From positions 1,596,001 through 1,660,000 of the forward strand of contig NZ_CP085876.1 in the NCBI RefSeq assembly GCF_013284245.2: a stretch of DNA of 64,000 bases, read 5' to 3'. The notes under the pieces are model-generated. The model did no database searches. It was not told where the DNA came from and worked only from the letters and a program-made list of their open reading frames with translations. Positions 52,722 through 60,896 of the stretch are shown one piece after another (the first letter of the stretch is position 1; every line of letters begins with the position of its first letter). A program made the position numbers and the translations under genes. This DNA comes from Brevibacillus sp. DP1.3A. GTDB lineage: Bacteria; Bacillota; Bacilli; Brevibacillales; Brevibacillaceae.

Positions 52722-52925
52722 CTAGTTGTCTAGGTGCGATGGACCATCTGCATGAAACAAGTGTCTCAAGATCGCTTGACTCACTTCGGTCACTGGTTCA
52801 AAAACAAAAGCAACCAGGTGTTCATGTGGCTCCAGATAATAATTCCTGTAGCCGAGCTGAATCAACTCCAGATTGAGTCGCGCTGCATCTTCGAAACTTG
52901 CATAGAAATACAGATGCTTGGTCAT
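52722..52925 (-). CDS. Small cytoplasmic protein, unknown function
   Basis: 67 residues: KHLYFYASFEDAARLNLELIQLGYRN suggests a small alpha/beta fold like a degraded ferredoxin-type domain, followed by a hydrophobic strand. The AAGGAGGTGAT ribosome site 8 bases before ATG 52925 is close to perfect, so expression is likely strong. No family recognised. Confidence 0.65.
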   Translation of the reverse strand: MTKHLYFYASFEDAARLNLELIQLGYRNYYLEPHEHLVAFVFEPVTEVSQAILRHLFHADGPSHLDN

Positions 52926-53007
52926 AGTAATCACCTCCTTCCGCACTAAAACGTAGCAGAAGGAGTAGAATCACACCAACGATTACGAACTTGATTTCCA
53001 ATTGGAA

Positions 53008-53036
53008 AAGAAAAAAACCCTTATTTACAATAAGGG
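53008..53036 (-). terminator. Terminator overlapping the end of the 53025 gene
   Basis: Minus strand ACCCTTATT / AATAAGGGT followed by T7. The stop codon lies inside the stem. Confidence 0.85.
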
Positions 53037-53858
53037 TCGTACGACGCTCATCGAGAGCACTGCTCCACTTAACCATGATTCCGCAAAAGCGTGTTGGCTA
53101 CCCGATTTATTCGAGACTACCCAAATGCCAACGTTAAAGGTGTACTGGTGCCCGGGAGACATTGCGAAGCTGATGCTTGGTGGATTGGTCACATCAACGT
53201 AACCGGATGATTCGTAGCGACCGCCACCGTTTCCATGTACACTTTCGCTGAACAGCTTCCCACTCGCACTGTTGACCAGTTGCCCGTCCTTCAGTACGGT
53301 CAACTCTGTGCCTGCCTCAACCATAACACTATCCGTAGATTCAATGCTAGACAGGTGCCACTTGGGCACAAAACGTCGAGCGGCGTATCCTGTTGCGGTC
53401 ACTTCGCGATCTGTGGAGAGCATTATGCCAAAACCCGCATGTGCCGCTATGAAGCCTGGGGCACCCATTCCACCTACTCCTGATACAGCTCCTGATCTGG
53501 CGATTAAACCGACTTCACCTGTTTCGTTATTGAGGTTCTGGAAAGTGGGAGGACTTCCATCTGGGAGAAACCAGCTCCATGTGAAATCAAAAGGGGGGAC
53601 AATAGCCAGCGTCCGAATGTGGGCAGTATCAGGAATGTTCAGGTCTATAGACTGTAGGCTAGATCGATCATCTTGTGCATTGACGCTTGTCTGTACTTTC
53701 GCCTTCGATGTATCAGTGACAAGCATTTGTTCAACTTTCTTTTCGAAGCTTGTTATGAGTGTGGCAATAGAACGCTCAGCGGCCTGACGTAGTTCGGGTT
53801 GCGTCACATTTTCACGAAATGAAATATGCGCATTCGGAGGCAGGCCATTAACGGACAT
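53025..53858 (-). CDS. Unknown protein; true start probably upstream at an ACG codon
   Basis: 277 residues from ATG 53858. No family is recognised. It has a helical N-terminus (RQAAERSIATLITSFEKKVEQML), a Gly-rich middle (VSGVGGMGAPGFIAAHAGFG) and a beta-rich C-terminus, with no signal peptide or membrane helix. No ribosome site lies near ATG 53858. A perfect AGGAGG (53890-53885) is placed 8 bases before ACG 53876, which reads in frame into TEKHRMSVNG, so an ACG start or an ATG-to-ACG change is likely. The gene then spans 53025-53876 (283 residues). It ends at a terminator. Confidence 0.6.
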   Translation of the reverse strand: MSVNGLPPNAHISFRENVTQPELRQAAERSIATLITSFEKKVEQMLVTDTSKAKVQTSVNAQDDRSSLQSIDLNIPDTAHIRTLAIVPPFDFTWSWFLPDGSPPTFQNLNNETGEVGLIARSGAVSGVGGMGAPGFIAAHAGFGIMLSTDREVTATGYAARRFVPKWHLSSIESTDSVMVEAGTELTVLKDGQLVNSASGKLFSESVHGNGGGRYESSGYVDVTNPPSISFAMSPGHQYTFNVGIWVVSNKSGSQHAFAESWLSGAVLSMSVVRPLL

Positions 53859-53969
53859 GCGATGTTTCTCAGTCGTGTGAATCTCCTCCTATTATCAATC
53901 AACTAAAATTTATCGTTACCATAAAGGAGGAACACGATACCGATTCAAATCGACATGTACCCGTATCGA

Positions 53970-54203
53970 TTACGTATATTTGCGGCTTTGAAAATAACCC
54001 CATAGGAAAGTCATGGCCAAAACCGTGAATAAAATCATAACAGTGTTATATACAAATACTTCTCTGATTTGAAAACTCATGATCATACCAATAATGGATA
54101 TTCCAAAACTATCCAAGTTGTACTGAGTGAGACTGTATGTGTAGATTCTATTCGCAAGTTGAGCCAAAGCGAAGGCAACAAATATGTAAAGGGAAATATC
54201 CAA
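53970..54203 (-). CDS. Small membrane protein
   Basis: 77 residues with two or three hydrophobic helices (about 3-18, 32-45 and 53-70). The start is TTG 54203 with AGGAGG 9 bases upstream. An alternative ATG in another frame (54334) gives no sensible protein. Family unknown. Confidence 0.55.
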   Translation of the reverse strand: MDISLYIFVAFALAQLANRIYTYSLTQYNLDSFGISIIGMIMSFQIREVFVYNTVMILFTVLAMTFLWGYFQSRKYT

Positions 54204-54291
54204 AAGAGCATCCCTCCTAAAGTGAATGGGATTATATGTAAATCATACCACGGAGGGACCATTCTTTTACACATCACCTGATTTTTTACAA

Positions 54292-54327
54292 AAGAAAAAC
54301 CCTTATAAATAGATAAGGGTTTTTCCG
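54292..54327. terminator. Terminator downstream of queF, usable on both strands
   Basis: AAAAACCCTTA / TAAGGGTTTTT with an 8-base loop and T-runs on both sides. Confidence 0.85.
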
Positions 54328-54345
54328 TCCTCACAGCCTATTCCC

Positions 54346-54843
54346 TTACCGATTATCCACTTTCTCCGGGTACATATCATGATTCATCATCCGATGGCTG
54401 GCCATCTCCTCGTACTTCGTCCCCGGTTTCCCGTAGTTGCAATACGGATCGATCGAGATGCCGCCGCGCGGAGTGAACTTGCCCCATACCTCGATGTAGC
54501 GCGGGTCCATCAGCTTGATCAAATCGTTCATGATGACGTTCACGCAATCCTCATGGAAATCGCCGTGATTGCGGAAGCTGAACAAGTACAGCTTGAGCGA
54601 TTTGCTTTCTACCATTTTGATGTCAGGAATGTAGCTGATATAGATCGTCGCAAAGTCTGGCTGGCCAGTAATCGGACACAGACTGGTGAATTCCGGGCAG
54701 TTGAACTTTACGAAATAATCACGGTACGGATGCTTGTTGTCAAAAGACTCCAAAACGCTCGGGTCATAGGAGTAGTTGTACGTTGTGCCTTGATTCCCCA
54801 AAAGAGTGAGGGAGGATAAATCGCGTTCTTGTTGATGTGCCAT
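54346..54843 (-). CDS. queF: NADPH-dependent 7-cyano-7-deazaguanine reductase
   Basis: 165-residue type I QueF, which reduces preQ0 to preQ1 in queuosine synthesis. The nucleophilic cysteine is in [15 protein letters not shown]; the downstream [13 protein letters not shown] and [12 protein letters not shown] segments are conserved. It is the last gene of the que cluster and ends at a clear terminator. Because it makes preQ1, it is under control of its own product through the upstream riboswitch. Confidence 0.96.
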   Translation of the reverse strand: MAHQQERDLSSLTLLGNQGTTYNYSYDPSVLESFDNKHPYRDYFVKFNCPEFTSLCPITGQPDFATIYISYIPDIKMVESKSLKLYLFSFRNHGDFHEDCVNVIMNDLIKLMDPRYIEVWGKFTPRGGISIDPYCNYGKPGTKYEEMASHRMMNHDMYPEKVDNR

Positions 54844-54885
54844 ATGAGTACAGTCCTCTTTTCTTCCATGAGAGTAAAATATCGT

Positions 54886-55605
54886 TTAAACGCCTCGTTT
54901 ATTGCCCCAGACAAGCGCATGTAGTTGGGGAAGAACCTTCGCGTCATTCATGTCAGGTGTCGCCATCGCCTGATCGATCAGCCATTCAAAGCTCTCCAAA
55001 AGCTTATCTCGAAGCCGGGGCGTATCAGCGTCCGTCAGATCACAGTTTCCGGGCTGCAAGTAGAAAGGTACCTCTGGAAATCGCTGATGAATAGTGCGTG
55101 CATAGGCAAAGTCGGCGTCGTCGAAAACAACCACTTTCAGGCTAAGACCTGGATGTTTTTGTTCCAAAAGCTCGTGTACAATTCGATCAAGTGCTTGAAA
55201 ATCTGTTTCCATCCCGGAACTAGGTGGCTTCGGTGAAATCGTAATGTCGTCAATCAGTGGAAGCCACGTTTGCCACTTGCTGCCTTGTGTTTCGACTGCT
55301 GTGCGAATGCCATGCTCCTTCAACAGGGAGATTAAGTCGCCGATGCCAGCCAAAAGCGCAGGATTTCCGCCGGAGATCGTGACATGAGAAAAACGGTCCC
55401 CGCCTAAGCGAGTGAGCTCCTCCCAGACCGCCTCAGGTGACATTTGCCGGATTTCATCGCGGGCAGATCCATCCCATGTAAAAGCGGAGTCACACCAGCT
55501 GCAACGATAGTCACAGCCAGCAGTTCGCACAAACATCGTTTTTTGTCCGATAACCATTCCTTCGCCCTGAATCGTAGGGCCGAATATTTCCAAGACCGGG
55601 ATCAT
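54886..55605 (-). CDS. queE: 7-carboxy-7-deazaguanine synthase (radical SAM)
   Basis: 239-residue radical SAM enzyme that turns CPH4 into CDG. The cluster motif C31-DYR-C35-SW-C38 follows the usual GPTIQGEGMVIGQKT opening. ATG 55605 overlaps the queD stop (ATGA), which fixes the start; the longer frame from 55743 reads back into queD. It works between QueD and QueC in the pathway. Confidence 0.94.
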   Translation of the reverse strand: MIPVLEIFGPTIQGEGMVIGQKTMFVRTAGCDYRCSWCDSAFTWDGSARDEIRQMSPEAVWEELTRLGGDRFSHVTISGGNPALLAGIGDLISLLKEHGIRTAVETQGSKWQTWLPLIDDITISPKPPSSGMETDFQALDRIVHELLEQKHPGLSLKVVVFDDADFAYARTIHQRFPEVPFYLQPGNCDLTDADTPRLRDKLLESFEWLIDQAMATPDMNDAKVLPQLHALVWGNKRGV

Positions 55606-56090
55606 TCCGTCATCCACTCCCGTCTTGCCTCTGCATAGCTGGTCGGTGTCTCGAACAGGCGAACGAACTCCACCCGAGCGCTGTTGTAACGGTCGCGGTA
55701 AGCATCTGACTGCAATTGCTTTTCCATTTCTTCGAAAATCCACACGACCATGTTTTCGGCAGTGGTATTCATCGGAGGAAGCATTTCATTCAGATAGCGA
55801 TGATCCAAATAAATTTCGATGTGCTCTTTCCAGATTTGCTTGATGTCACCAAAATCGATGACGAGTCCGATCTCGTCCGGAAAGCCGCTGATGCCGAAGA
55901 CGACCGTGTACGTATGGCCGTGCAGGTTTTTGCACTTTCCTTCATAGGCGTGCAGATGATGTGCAGCGTCAAAAGTAAATTCCTTGCTTACCAAAACGCG
56001 TTTGTTATGGTAGCGAAGCTGTGATTTTTGAATATGGGTACCCAGTGCCTGCATGCGATCGACGATACGAAAATCAAAGTTGGCGCTCAT
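55602..56090 (-). CDS. queD: 6-carboxy-5,6,7,8-tetrahydropterin synthase
   Basis: 162 residues. Zinc-binding histidines occur in FDAAHHLHAYEG and LHGHTY, with the catalytic cysteine in KCKNLHGH. It converts dihydroneopterin triphosphate to carboxytetrahydropterin, the first committed queuosine step. The ATG overlaps the queC stop by one base (TGATG); the longer frame from 56168 reads into queC. About 25 extra residues at the N-terminus compared with short QueD proteins are present. Confidence 0.94.
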   Translation of the reverse strand: MSANFDFRIVDRMQALGTHIQKSQLRYHNKRVLVSKEFTFDAAHHLHAYEGKCKNLHGHTYTVVFGISGFPDEIGLVIDFGDIKQIWKEHIEIYLDHRYLNEMLPPMNTTAENMVVWIFEEMEKQLQSDAYRDRYNSARVEFVRLFETPTSYAEARREWMTE

Positions 56091-56758
56091 CAGGCTTGTT
56101 CTCCAGGTTGATTTTTCTCGGAAAGATAAGTGTCCAGTCCGGCTTTTCGTAGGTGGCAGGCAGGGCATTCGCCGCAGCCGTCCCCTTTGATGCTGTTATA
56201 GCAGGTGAGGGTATTTTCGCGAATATAGGTGAAGGCACCCAGATCGTCCGCTAGCTTCCACGTTTGTGCTTTGTTCAGCCACATGAGCGGCGTGTGAATC
56301 ACAAACGGATAGTCCATCGACAAATTCAATGTCACATTGAGTGATTTGATAAAGGCGTCACGGCAATCGGGATAACCGCTAAAATCCGTTTCGCATACAC
56401 CGGTAACCAAGTGACGTGCTCCTCGTTGCTTGGCGAAAACGCCCGCAAAGGAAAGGAACAACAAGTTGCGTCCGTCGACGAACGTGGATGGCAATTGGCC
56501 TTCTTCCTGGGTAATGTCAATGTCTGTGCGGGTGAGTGCATTGGGCGCGAGCTGGTTTAACAGGCTCATGTCCAATACGGAGTTTTTGACGCCGAGTTCT
56601 GCGGCAATTTGCTGGGCGCACTCGATCTCCAGCTTGTGTCGCTGCCCGTAATCAAACGTGAGGGTTTCTACTTCGCCGAATTGCTCTTTCGCCCAAAACA
56701 GGCAGGTAGTGCTGTCCTGACCTCCGCTAAAGACAACGACGGCTTTTTCCTTTTTCAT
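56090..56758 (-). CDS. queC: 7-cyano-7-deazaguanine synthase
   Basis: 222 residues. The ATP-binding P-loop is [12 protein letters not shown] at the N-terminus, and zinc-binding cysteines appear as [16 protein letters not shown] near the C-terminus. It makes preQ0 from CDG with ATP and ammonia. It is first in the que operon, 57 bp after the riboswitch terminator. GGAG precedes the ATG. Confidence 0.96.
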   Translation of the reverse strand: MKKEKAVVVFSGGQDSTTCLFWAKEQFGEVETLTFDYGQRHKLEIECAQQIAAELGVKNSVLDMSLLNQLAPNALTRTDIDITQEEGQLPSTFVDGRNLLFLSFAGVFAKQRGARHLVTGVCETDFSGYPDCRDAFIKSLNVTLNLSMDYPFVIHTPLMWLNKAQTWKLADDLGAFTYIRENTLTCYNSIKGDGCGECPACHLRKAGLDTYLSEKNQPGEQA

Positions 56759-56814
56759 TGCTCTCCATCTCCTCTTAATTGAATTAGAAGAAAGAGAGTT
56801 CTTGAACTTTCCAT

Positions 56815-56850
56815 CAAAAAAACAAAAACAATACCAAAGAAAGGTACTGT
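56815..56850 (-). terminator. Riboswitch-controlled terminator upstream of queC
   Basis: On the minus strand ACAGTACC / GGTATTGT (one G-U pair) with a 7-base loop is followed by a T-rich tail. It lies 8 bases after the preQ1 aptamer. Confidence 0.85.
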
Positions 56851-56858
56851 TATCAAGC

Positions 56859-56891
56859 TTAGTTTTTTATAGAGGGAGTTCGCGAACCTCT
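56859..56891 (-). ncRNA. PreQ1-I riboswitch aptamer
   Basis: Minus strand AGAGGTTCGCGAACTCCCTC then the conserved tail TATAAAAAACTAA, which forms the H-type pseudoknot in known Bacillus preQ1-I aptamers. Placed between a probable promoter (TATAAT at 56952-56947) and a terminator before queC. Binding of preQ1 should favour termination. An extra hairpin (CCGTGC / GCACGG, 56893-56908) sits just 5' of the aptamer. Confidence 0.95.
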
Positions 56892-56946
56892 CCCGTGCAG
56901 ATGCACGGATTTCTTATTTGTGGAACCCAAATGGGCACCTTGAGAC

Positions 56947-56952
56947 ATTATA
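56947..56952 (-). promoter_or_regulatory. Candidate -10 element of the que operon
   Basis: Perfect TATAAT on the minus strand, about 55 bases upstream of the aptamer. No good -35 was seen. Confidence 0.45.
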
Positions 56953-57069
56953 CAACAATCAGCGCCGAAGTGGGGGGATTATCGCTTGGAAAAAGATTGA
57001 CGGATGGAGGGTGCTCCTGCTAGTGTTTTTTTCATAATCGATCAACATGGAGTGGAGCGGGTGATTTTG

Positions 57070-58077
57070 ATGAGAGATGTCCCTTTAGTGGAAGAATATC
57101 GCGGCGGCATTCTGGAGAACGTACATAACGGCATCGTGTGCGGCGTGAATGAAAAAGAAGAGGTGGCTTATCGGGCAGGTGATGAGAACCATATCACCTT
57201 ATTGCGCTCCGCAGCTAAGCCCTTTCAAGCCATTCCCATCGCCAAACGTAAAATTGATGAAAAATTCGGACTGAACAGCAGCGAAGCAGCACTCTTTGCG
57301 GCCTCACATCGTGGTGAAGTTTATCATATGGAAGGCTTGGAGTCGATTTTACAAAAGACCGGCTTTCAGGAAGATGAATTACTTACTTGCCCGACTTATC
57401 CGCTCAACGAGGAACCGAAGCTTGCTTGCTTGTCCCAAGGCATAGAAAAACGTAGGCTCTTTCATAACTGTGCGGGAAAGCATTTGGGGTACTTGGCGTT
57501 GTCGAAGGATCAAGGATATTCCACTCATGATTACTACAAGGCAGAGCATCCAGCACAACAGGAGGCATTGGAGGTGTTTGCCAACCTGGCTGGCTATCCA
57601 AAAGAGCAGGTTCAGCTAAGCGTCGACGGCTGTGGCTTCCCGGTTTTTGCGCTGCCGCTCAAGAACCTGGCGATCGCATATCTAAAGCTTGCTTGTCCGG
57701 ATCTGATCGAGGATCACAAGACACGTGAGGCAGTAGAGAGAGTGACAGGCTGGATGACGAGCAGTCCCGAGATCATTGCCAGTCACAACTTCATCTGTAC
57801 AGCGCTCTTAATGGATGAAAATATAATCGCCAAAGGCGGAGCGATGGGTGTATACGGCTTTGCTTTGAAAAAAGAGAGACTCAGCTTCTCGCTTAAAGTA
57901 CTGAATGGCTCTGAATTAGTATGGCCGCTTATTATCGCGTCGATCTTGGAGCAGATTCAGTATGATAATCAGGAAACCATCGACCGACTGCATGCGCTGG
58001 CGCCAAAAGCTATTAAAAATGACAATCAGTTGGTGGTCGGGGAGAAACGACCAGTTTTTGTCTTGAACAAATGCTAA
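57070..58077 (+). CDS. L-asparaginase II-type protein (PF06089)
   Basis: 335 residues of the Rhizobium AnsA-like asparaginase family, unrelated to AnsB. It opens with EEYRGGILENVHNGIVCGV and has LRSAAKPFQAIP, HNCAGKHLGYLAL and SVDGCGFPVFALPL, all family hallmarks. It converts asparagine to aspartate and ammonia. ATG 57070 gives the usual N-terminus; GTG 57061 and ATG 57004 are alternatives, and no start has an ideal ribosome site. It is followed 18 bp later by cutC. Confidence 0.9.
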   Translation: MRDVPLVEEYRGGILENVHNGIVCGVNEKEEVAYRAGDENHITLLRSAAKPFQAIPIAKRKIDEKFGLNSSEAALFAASHRGEVYHMEGLESILQKTGFQEDELLTCPTYPLNEEPKLACLSQGIEKRRLFHNCAGKHLGYLALSKDQGYSTHDYYKAEHPAQQEALEVFANLAGYPKEQVQLSVDGCGFPVFALPLKNLAIAYLKLACPDLIEDHKTREAVERVTGWMTSSPEIIASHNFICTALLMDENIIAKGGAMGVYGFALKKERLSFSLKVLNGSELVWPLIIASILEQIQYDNQETIDRLHALAPKAIKNDNQLVVGEKRPVFVLNKC

Positions 58078-58095
58078 AAACGGAGGCGAAGTATC

Positions 58096-58776
58096 ATGCT
58101 AGTGGAAGTGATTGCGACTTCAGTTGAGGATGCAAAACGTGCGGAGCAGGGCGGAGCTGACAGGTTGGAGCTCATCTCGGGTATTTTGGAGGGAGGCATT
58201 ACTCCGAGCTGGGGATTGATTGAGGCAGTGGTCAAGGCGGTTTCCATCCCGGTAAACGTTATGGTGCGACCGCATAGCCAATCATTTTGCTATACAGCAG
58301 AAGAACTTGCGGTCATGCGGCAGGATGTACGTATCATCCGTGAGCTTGGGGCAGCAGGTGTTGTAATTGGCATGCTGACTCCAGAAAATACGCTCGATCA
58401 GCGGGGATTGGAGCTGTTGCTTGGTGAGTCAGGTGCTTTGAATGTGACGTTCCATCGTGCTTTTGATGATGCTGTAGATCAAATGGAAGCAGCGCGTATT
58501 CTCCTAAAATATCCCCAAGTTCGTACCATTCTTACTTCTGGGGGCAAAAAAACCGCCATCGAGGGAGCTGCTTGCATCGAGCAGCTCGTCAAGCTGACAG
58601 AGAATACGCAGCTCGCGATTTTGGCAGGAAGCGGATTGTCGCTGGCTAACGTGGGAGACCTCGTGAACCGTACGGGTGTCAAAGAGGTTCATTTTGGAAC
58701 GGCAGTACGAGAAGAAGGACAACCTCTTCGATACGTCGATGCAGAGCGAGTGGCAGCCATCAAACAACTACAGTAA
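58096..58776 (+). CDS. cutC: CutC family protein
   Basis: 226-residue TIM-barrel protein. Diagnostic segments are EQGGADRLELISGILEGG, NVMVRPHSQSFCYT and VHFGTAVR. Originally tied to copper tolerance, the family's reaction is uncertain. AGGCGAAG lies before the ATG. It is probably co-transcribed with the asparaginase gene. A hairpin shared with convergent gerAB follows. Confidence 0.92.
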   Translation: MLVEVIATSVEDAKRAEQGGADRLELISGILEGGITPSWGLIEAVVKAVSIPVNVMVRPHSQSFCYTAEELAVMRQDVRIIRELGAAGVVIGMLTPENTLDQRGLELLLGESGALNVTFHRAFDDAVDQMEAARILLKYPQVRTILTSGGKKTAIEGAACIEQLVKLTENTQLAILAGSGLSLANVGDLVNRTGVKEVHFGTAVREEGQPLRYVDAERVAAIKQLQ

Positions 58777-58783
58777 GTATAAA

Positions 58784-58826
58784 ACAAGCCGATACCTTAC
58801 TTCTGTAGGGTAGCCGGCTTGTTGTT
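58784..58826. terminator. Hairpin between convergent genes
   Basis: ACAAGCCG-TACC / GGTA-CCGGCTTGT stem with a 10-base loop. The T-runs on both sides are weak. It covers the stop of the minus-strand gene. Confidence 0.55.
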
Positions 58827-59909
58827 CATTCGCTTCCGTATCCAGTAACCGACGATGAGAATCAGCGGATACAGGAACCCTTTTGTTAAATCAAAGAATG
58901 GCCAGTACGTATACGTTTCGTATAAAAAAGCTCCGTTTGGAACGATGATGATTGCGATGGCGACAAATAAGATGCAAATGGGCAAGGTGAGCGACTGATG
59001 CTCCTTTAAATGGAGAAGCTGCTTTATACCCACACAGAAACCATACATATACAGTACGACTTTGAAATAAATGGAGACAAACCACATGAGAGCCATCATC
59101 GCTTCCTGTCTTTGAAAGAACTCTCCTACATGGACTCGTTTGGCGAGGGAGTAGCTCGGAAAGGTCTCGCGGGAAACCAATTCCGGGCCGAGCACCAAAA
59201 GCGATAAGAAGATGACGGCAAGCAGACAAACTCCACCGTATATCGCTCCTCGCAAAAAAGCAGATGTGAGCTTTGGTTTTGCATCGAGGTGCGGGGTAAT
59301 CATGAGAAAAATAACCAGCTCCGAAAAGGGAAAAGCGGTCACGGAAAATACTCCTCTTATGACGGGCTTTATGCCATTTTCCAAGAAGGGGAAAAGGTTC
59401 TCGAATTGGAACTGAGGGCTTAACAAAAGAAAAAACATAACGAACGTAAAGACAAACCAGAGGAAAAAGATTTCGCTGGTCCGTGCAAAAGCTTCAAGTC
59501 CTAATCGAACAGCGTATATTGCGCAGGCAACGAGTAAAAACATGACAGCATCGATGGGTGTTGCTTTCATGATGTGCGTGGTCATGAATTCTCCGATCGT
59601 CCGTATATAGACAGCGCCGTTGATTAATATAGCTCCCAAAAAGAAGAGGGAAAAGAACGTGCCGAGCCAACGTCCAAATATGTGCTTGTTCTTTTCAATC
59701 AGCGTTTGTTCGGGGTAGATGCGAGCGACTACACAAAACAAGTATACGATGGCTAGCCCCAGTACCATGCCGATCAATCCTGATAGCCAGCCATCGTGAC
59801 TCGCTTCAGTCGCAGGTACAGAAGGTAAGATCAGGATAGAATCTCCTATGGTGATGAATGTTACGAGGATGACAAATTGACGGCTGCCAATCTTATCGGA
59901 GTTCTGCAT
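58797..59909 (-). CDS. GerAB-type spore germination permease
   Basis: 370 residues with about ten hydrophobic helices, matching the endospore germination B-subunit (APC superfamily). The N-terminus is short and the loop FCVVARIYPEQTLIEKN is family-like. GerA-type receptors need A and C subunits, which do not flank this gene, so it is an orphan B or acts with subunits encoded elsewhere. AGGTGAGG precedes the ATG. Confidence 0.87.
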   Translation of the reverse strand: MQNSDKIGSRQFVILVTFITIGDSILILPSVPATEASHDGWLSGLIGMVLGLAIVYLFCVVARIYPEQTLIEKNKHIFGRWLGTFFSLFFLGAILINGAVYIRTIGEFMTTHIMKATPIDAVMFLLVACAIYAVRLGLEAFARTSEIFFLWFVFTFVMFFLLLSPQFQFENLFPFLENGIKPVIRGVFSVTAFPFSELVIFLMITPHLDAKPKLTSAFLRGAIYGGVCLLAVIFLSLLVLGPELVSRETFPSYSLAKRVHVGEFFQRQEAMMALMWFVSIYFKVVLYMYGFCVGIKQLLHLKEHQSLTLPICILFVAIAIIIVPNGAFLYETYTYWPFFDLTKGFLYPLILIVGYWIRKRMNNKPATLQK

Positions 59910-60046
59910 GATGCCTCACCTTGTCCGTAAGTTTATCTTACGTATTATTTCCAAGTTCAGGATGGATAAACGAACCGTAAGCAGGTACCGTCTCTTGTGT
60001 GATGTGTTTTCGGAATAGTATGATAAAAAGAAGGCGGCAAGAAACT

Positions 60047-60883
60047 ATGAGCCAACAGGAGAAGGGAAGAAAAGCTGTGGAGCTGGAAAAAAGGTTGTCG
60101 GCCATTATCAGACAAGCGGAGGGGACTTGGGGCGTCGTTGTGGAGGAACAGGGCTCAGCTAAAGGAACCCGTTTTGAGCATGTACCAGACGAGCTGTTTA
60201 TTGCGGAGAGTGTGATCAAAGTGCCGATCATGGCAGCCGTTTTCGCGGCAAGTGAGCAAGGGCATTTTCGATTGGAGGATCAGCTTGTCCTACGCCAAGA
60301 GGATCTGGTGGGGGGATCGGGGATTTTGTACGCGCTATCTCCAGGTTTGAAGCTTACGATTCGCGACTTGGTGACCCTCATGATTATTCAGAGCGACAAT
60401 ACGGCGACAAATATGCTGATTGATTTGATAGGAAAAGCGCAGATCGACCAGACCATGATCGATTTGGGAATGCGCCAAAGCTGTTATTCACGCAAGCTGA
60501 TGATTTATCCACTCGACATCACAGAAAACAATAAGATAACCGCTGGAGATGTTGCGAGTATGCTAGGTCAAATGGCGATGGGCAGTTATTTGTCTGAGCG
60601 TGCCTGTAAAGAGATGATCGCCATTATGAAAAAGCAGCAAGTCCGTAATGGTCTGCCGTCCCAATTGCCAGATGAGGAAGAATCCCATTATCCTGCATGG
60701 GAACTGCCGTGTAAATCGGGTTGGGATACTGGCAGACAGCATGATGTAGGTTTGCTGTATACGAACAATCGCTGCTTTTCCATTACGGCCCTATCCAAAG
60801 ATGTAACCGCTCAATCCGCTTTGAACACACTAGGATTACTGGGAAGAGCTGTGTATGACTACGCTATTTTGGCTGTCGATTAG
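60047..60883 (+). CDS. Class A beta-lactamase-like serine hydrolase, no signal peptide
   Basis: 278 residues. SxxK is in ESVIKVP, SDN in QSDNTATN, and the third motif is K-S-G (CKSGWDTG). This is the same type as the 4681 gene. No signal peptide is seen, so it should be cytoplasmic. The start is uncertain: ATG 60047 gives a sensible N-terminus but has only weak GAAGGCGG upstream; ATG 60020 is an alternative. It stands apart from any peptide transporter. Confidence 0.8.
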   Translation: MSQQEKGRKAVELEKRLSAIIRQAEGTWGVVVEEQGSAKGTRFEHVPDELFIAESVIKVPIMAAVFAASEQGHFRLEDQLVLRQEDLVGGSGILYALSPGLKLTIRDLVTLMIIQSDNTATNMLIDLIGKAQIDQTMIDLGMRQSCYSRKLMIYPLDITENNKITAGDVASMLGQMAMGSYLSERACKEMIAIMKKQQVRNGLPSQLPDEEESHYPAWELPCKSGWDTGRQHDVGLLYTNNRCFSITALSKDVTAQSALNTLGLLGRAVYDYAILAVD

Positions 60884-60896
60884 ATCGGCAGCTTTT

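Noticed and set aside
53272..53787. 171-codon plus-strand frame opposite the unknown 53025 gene
   Set aside because: It is Ser/Cys/Pro-rich with no plausible start signal; the minus-strand frame has an ideal upstream AGGAGG and its own terminator.
54379..54819. Plus-strand frame opposite queF
   Set aside because: queF is certain from its catalytic cysteine and pathway neighbours.
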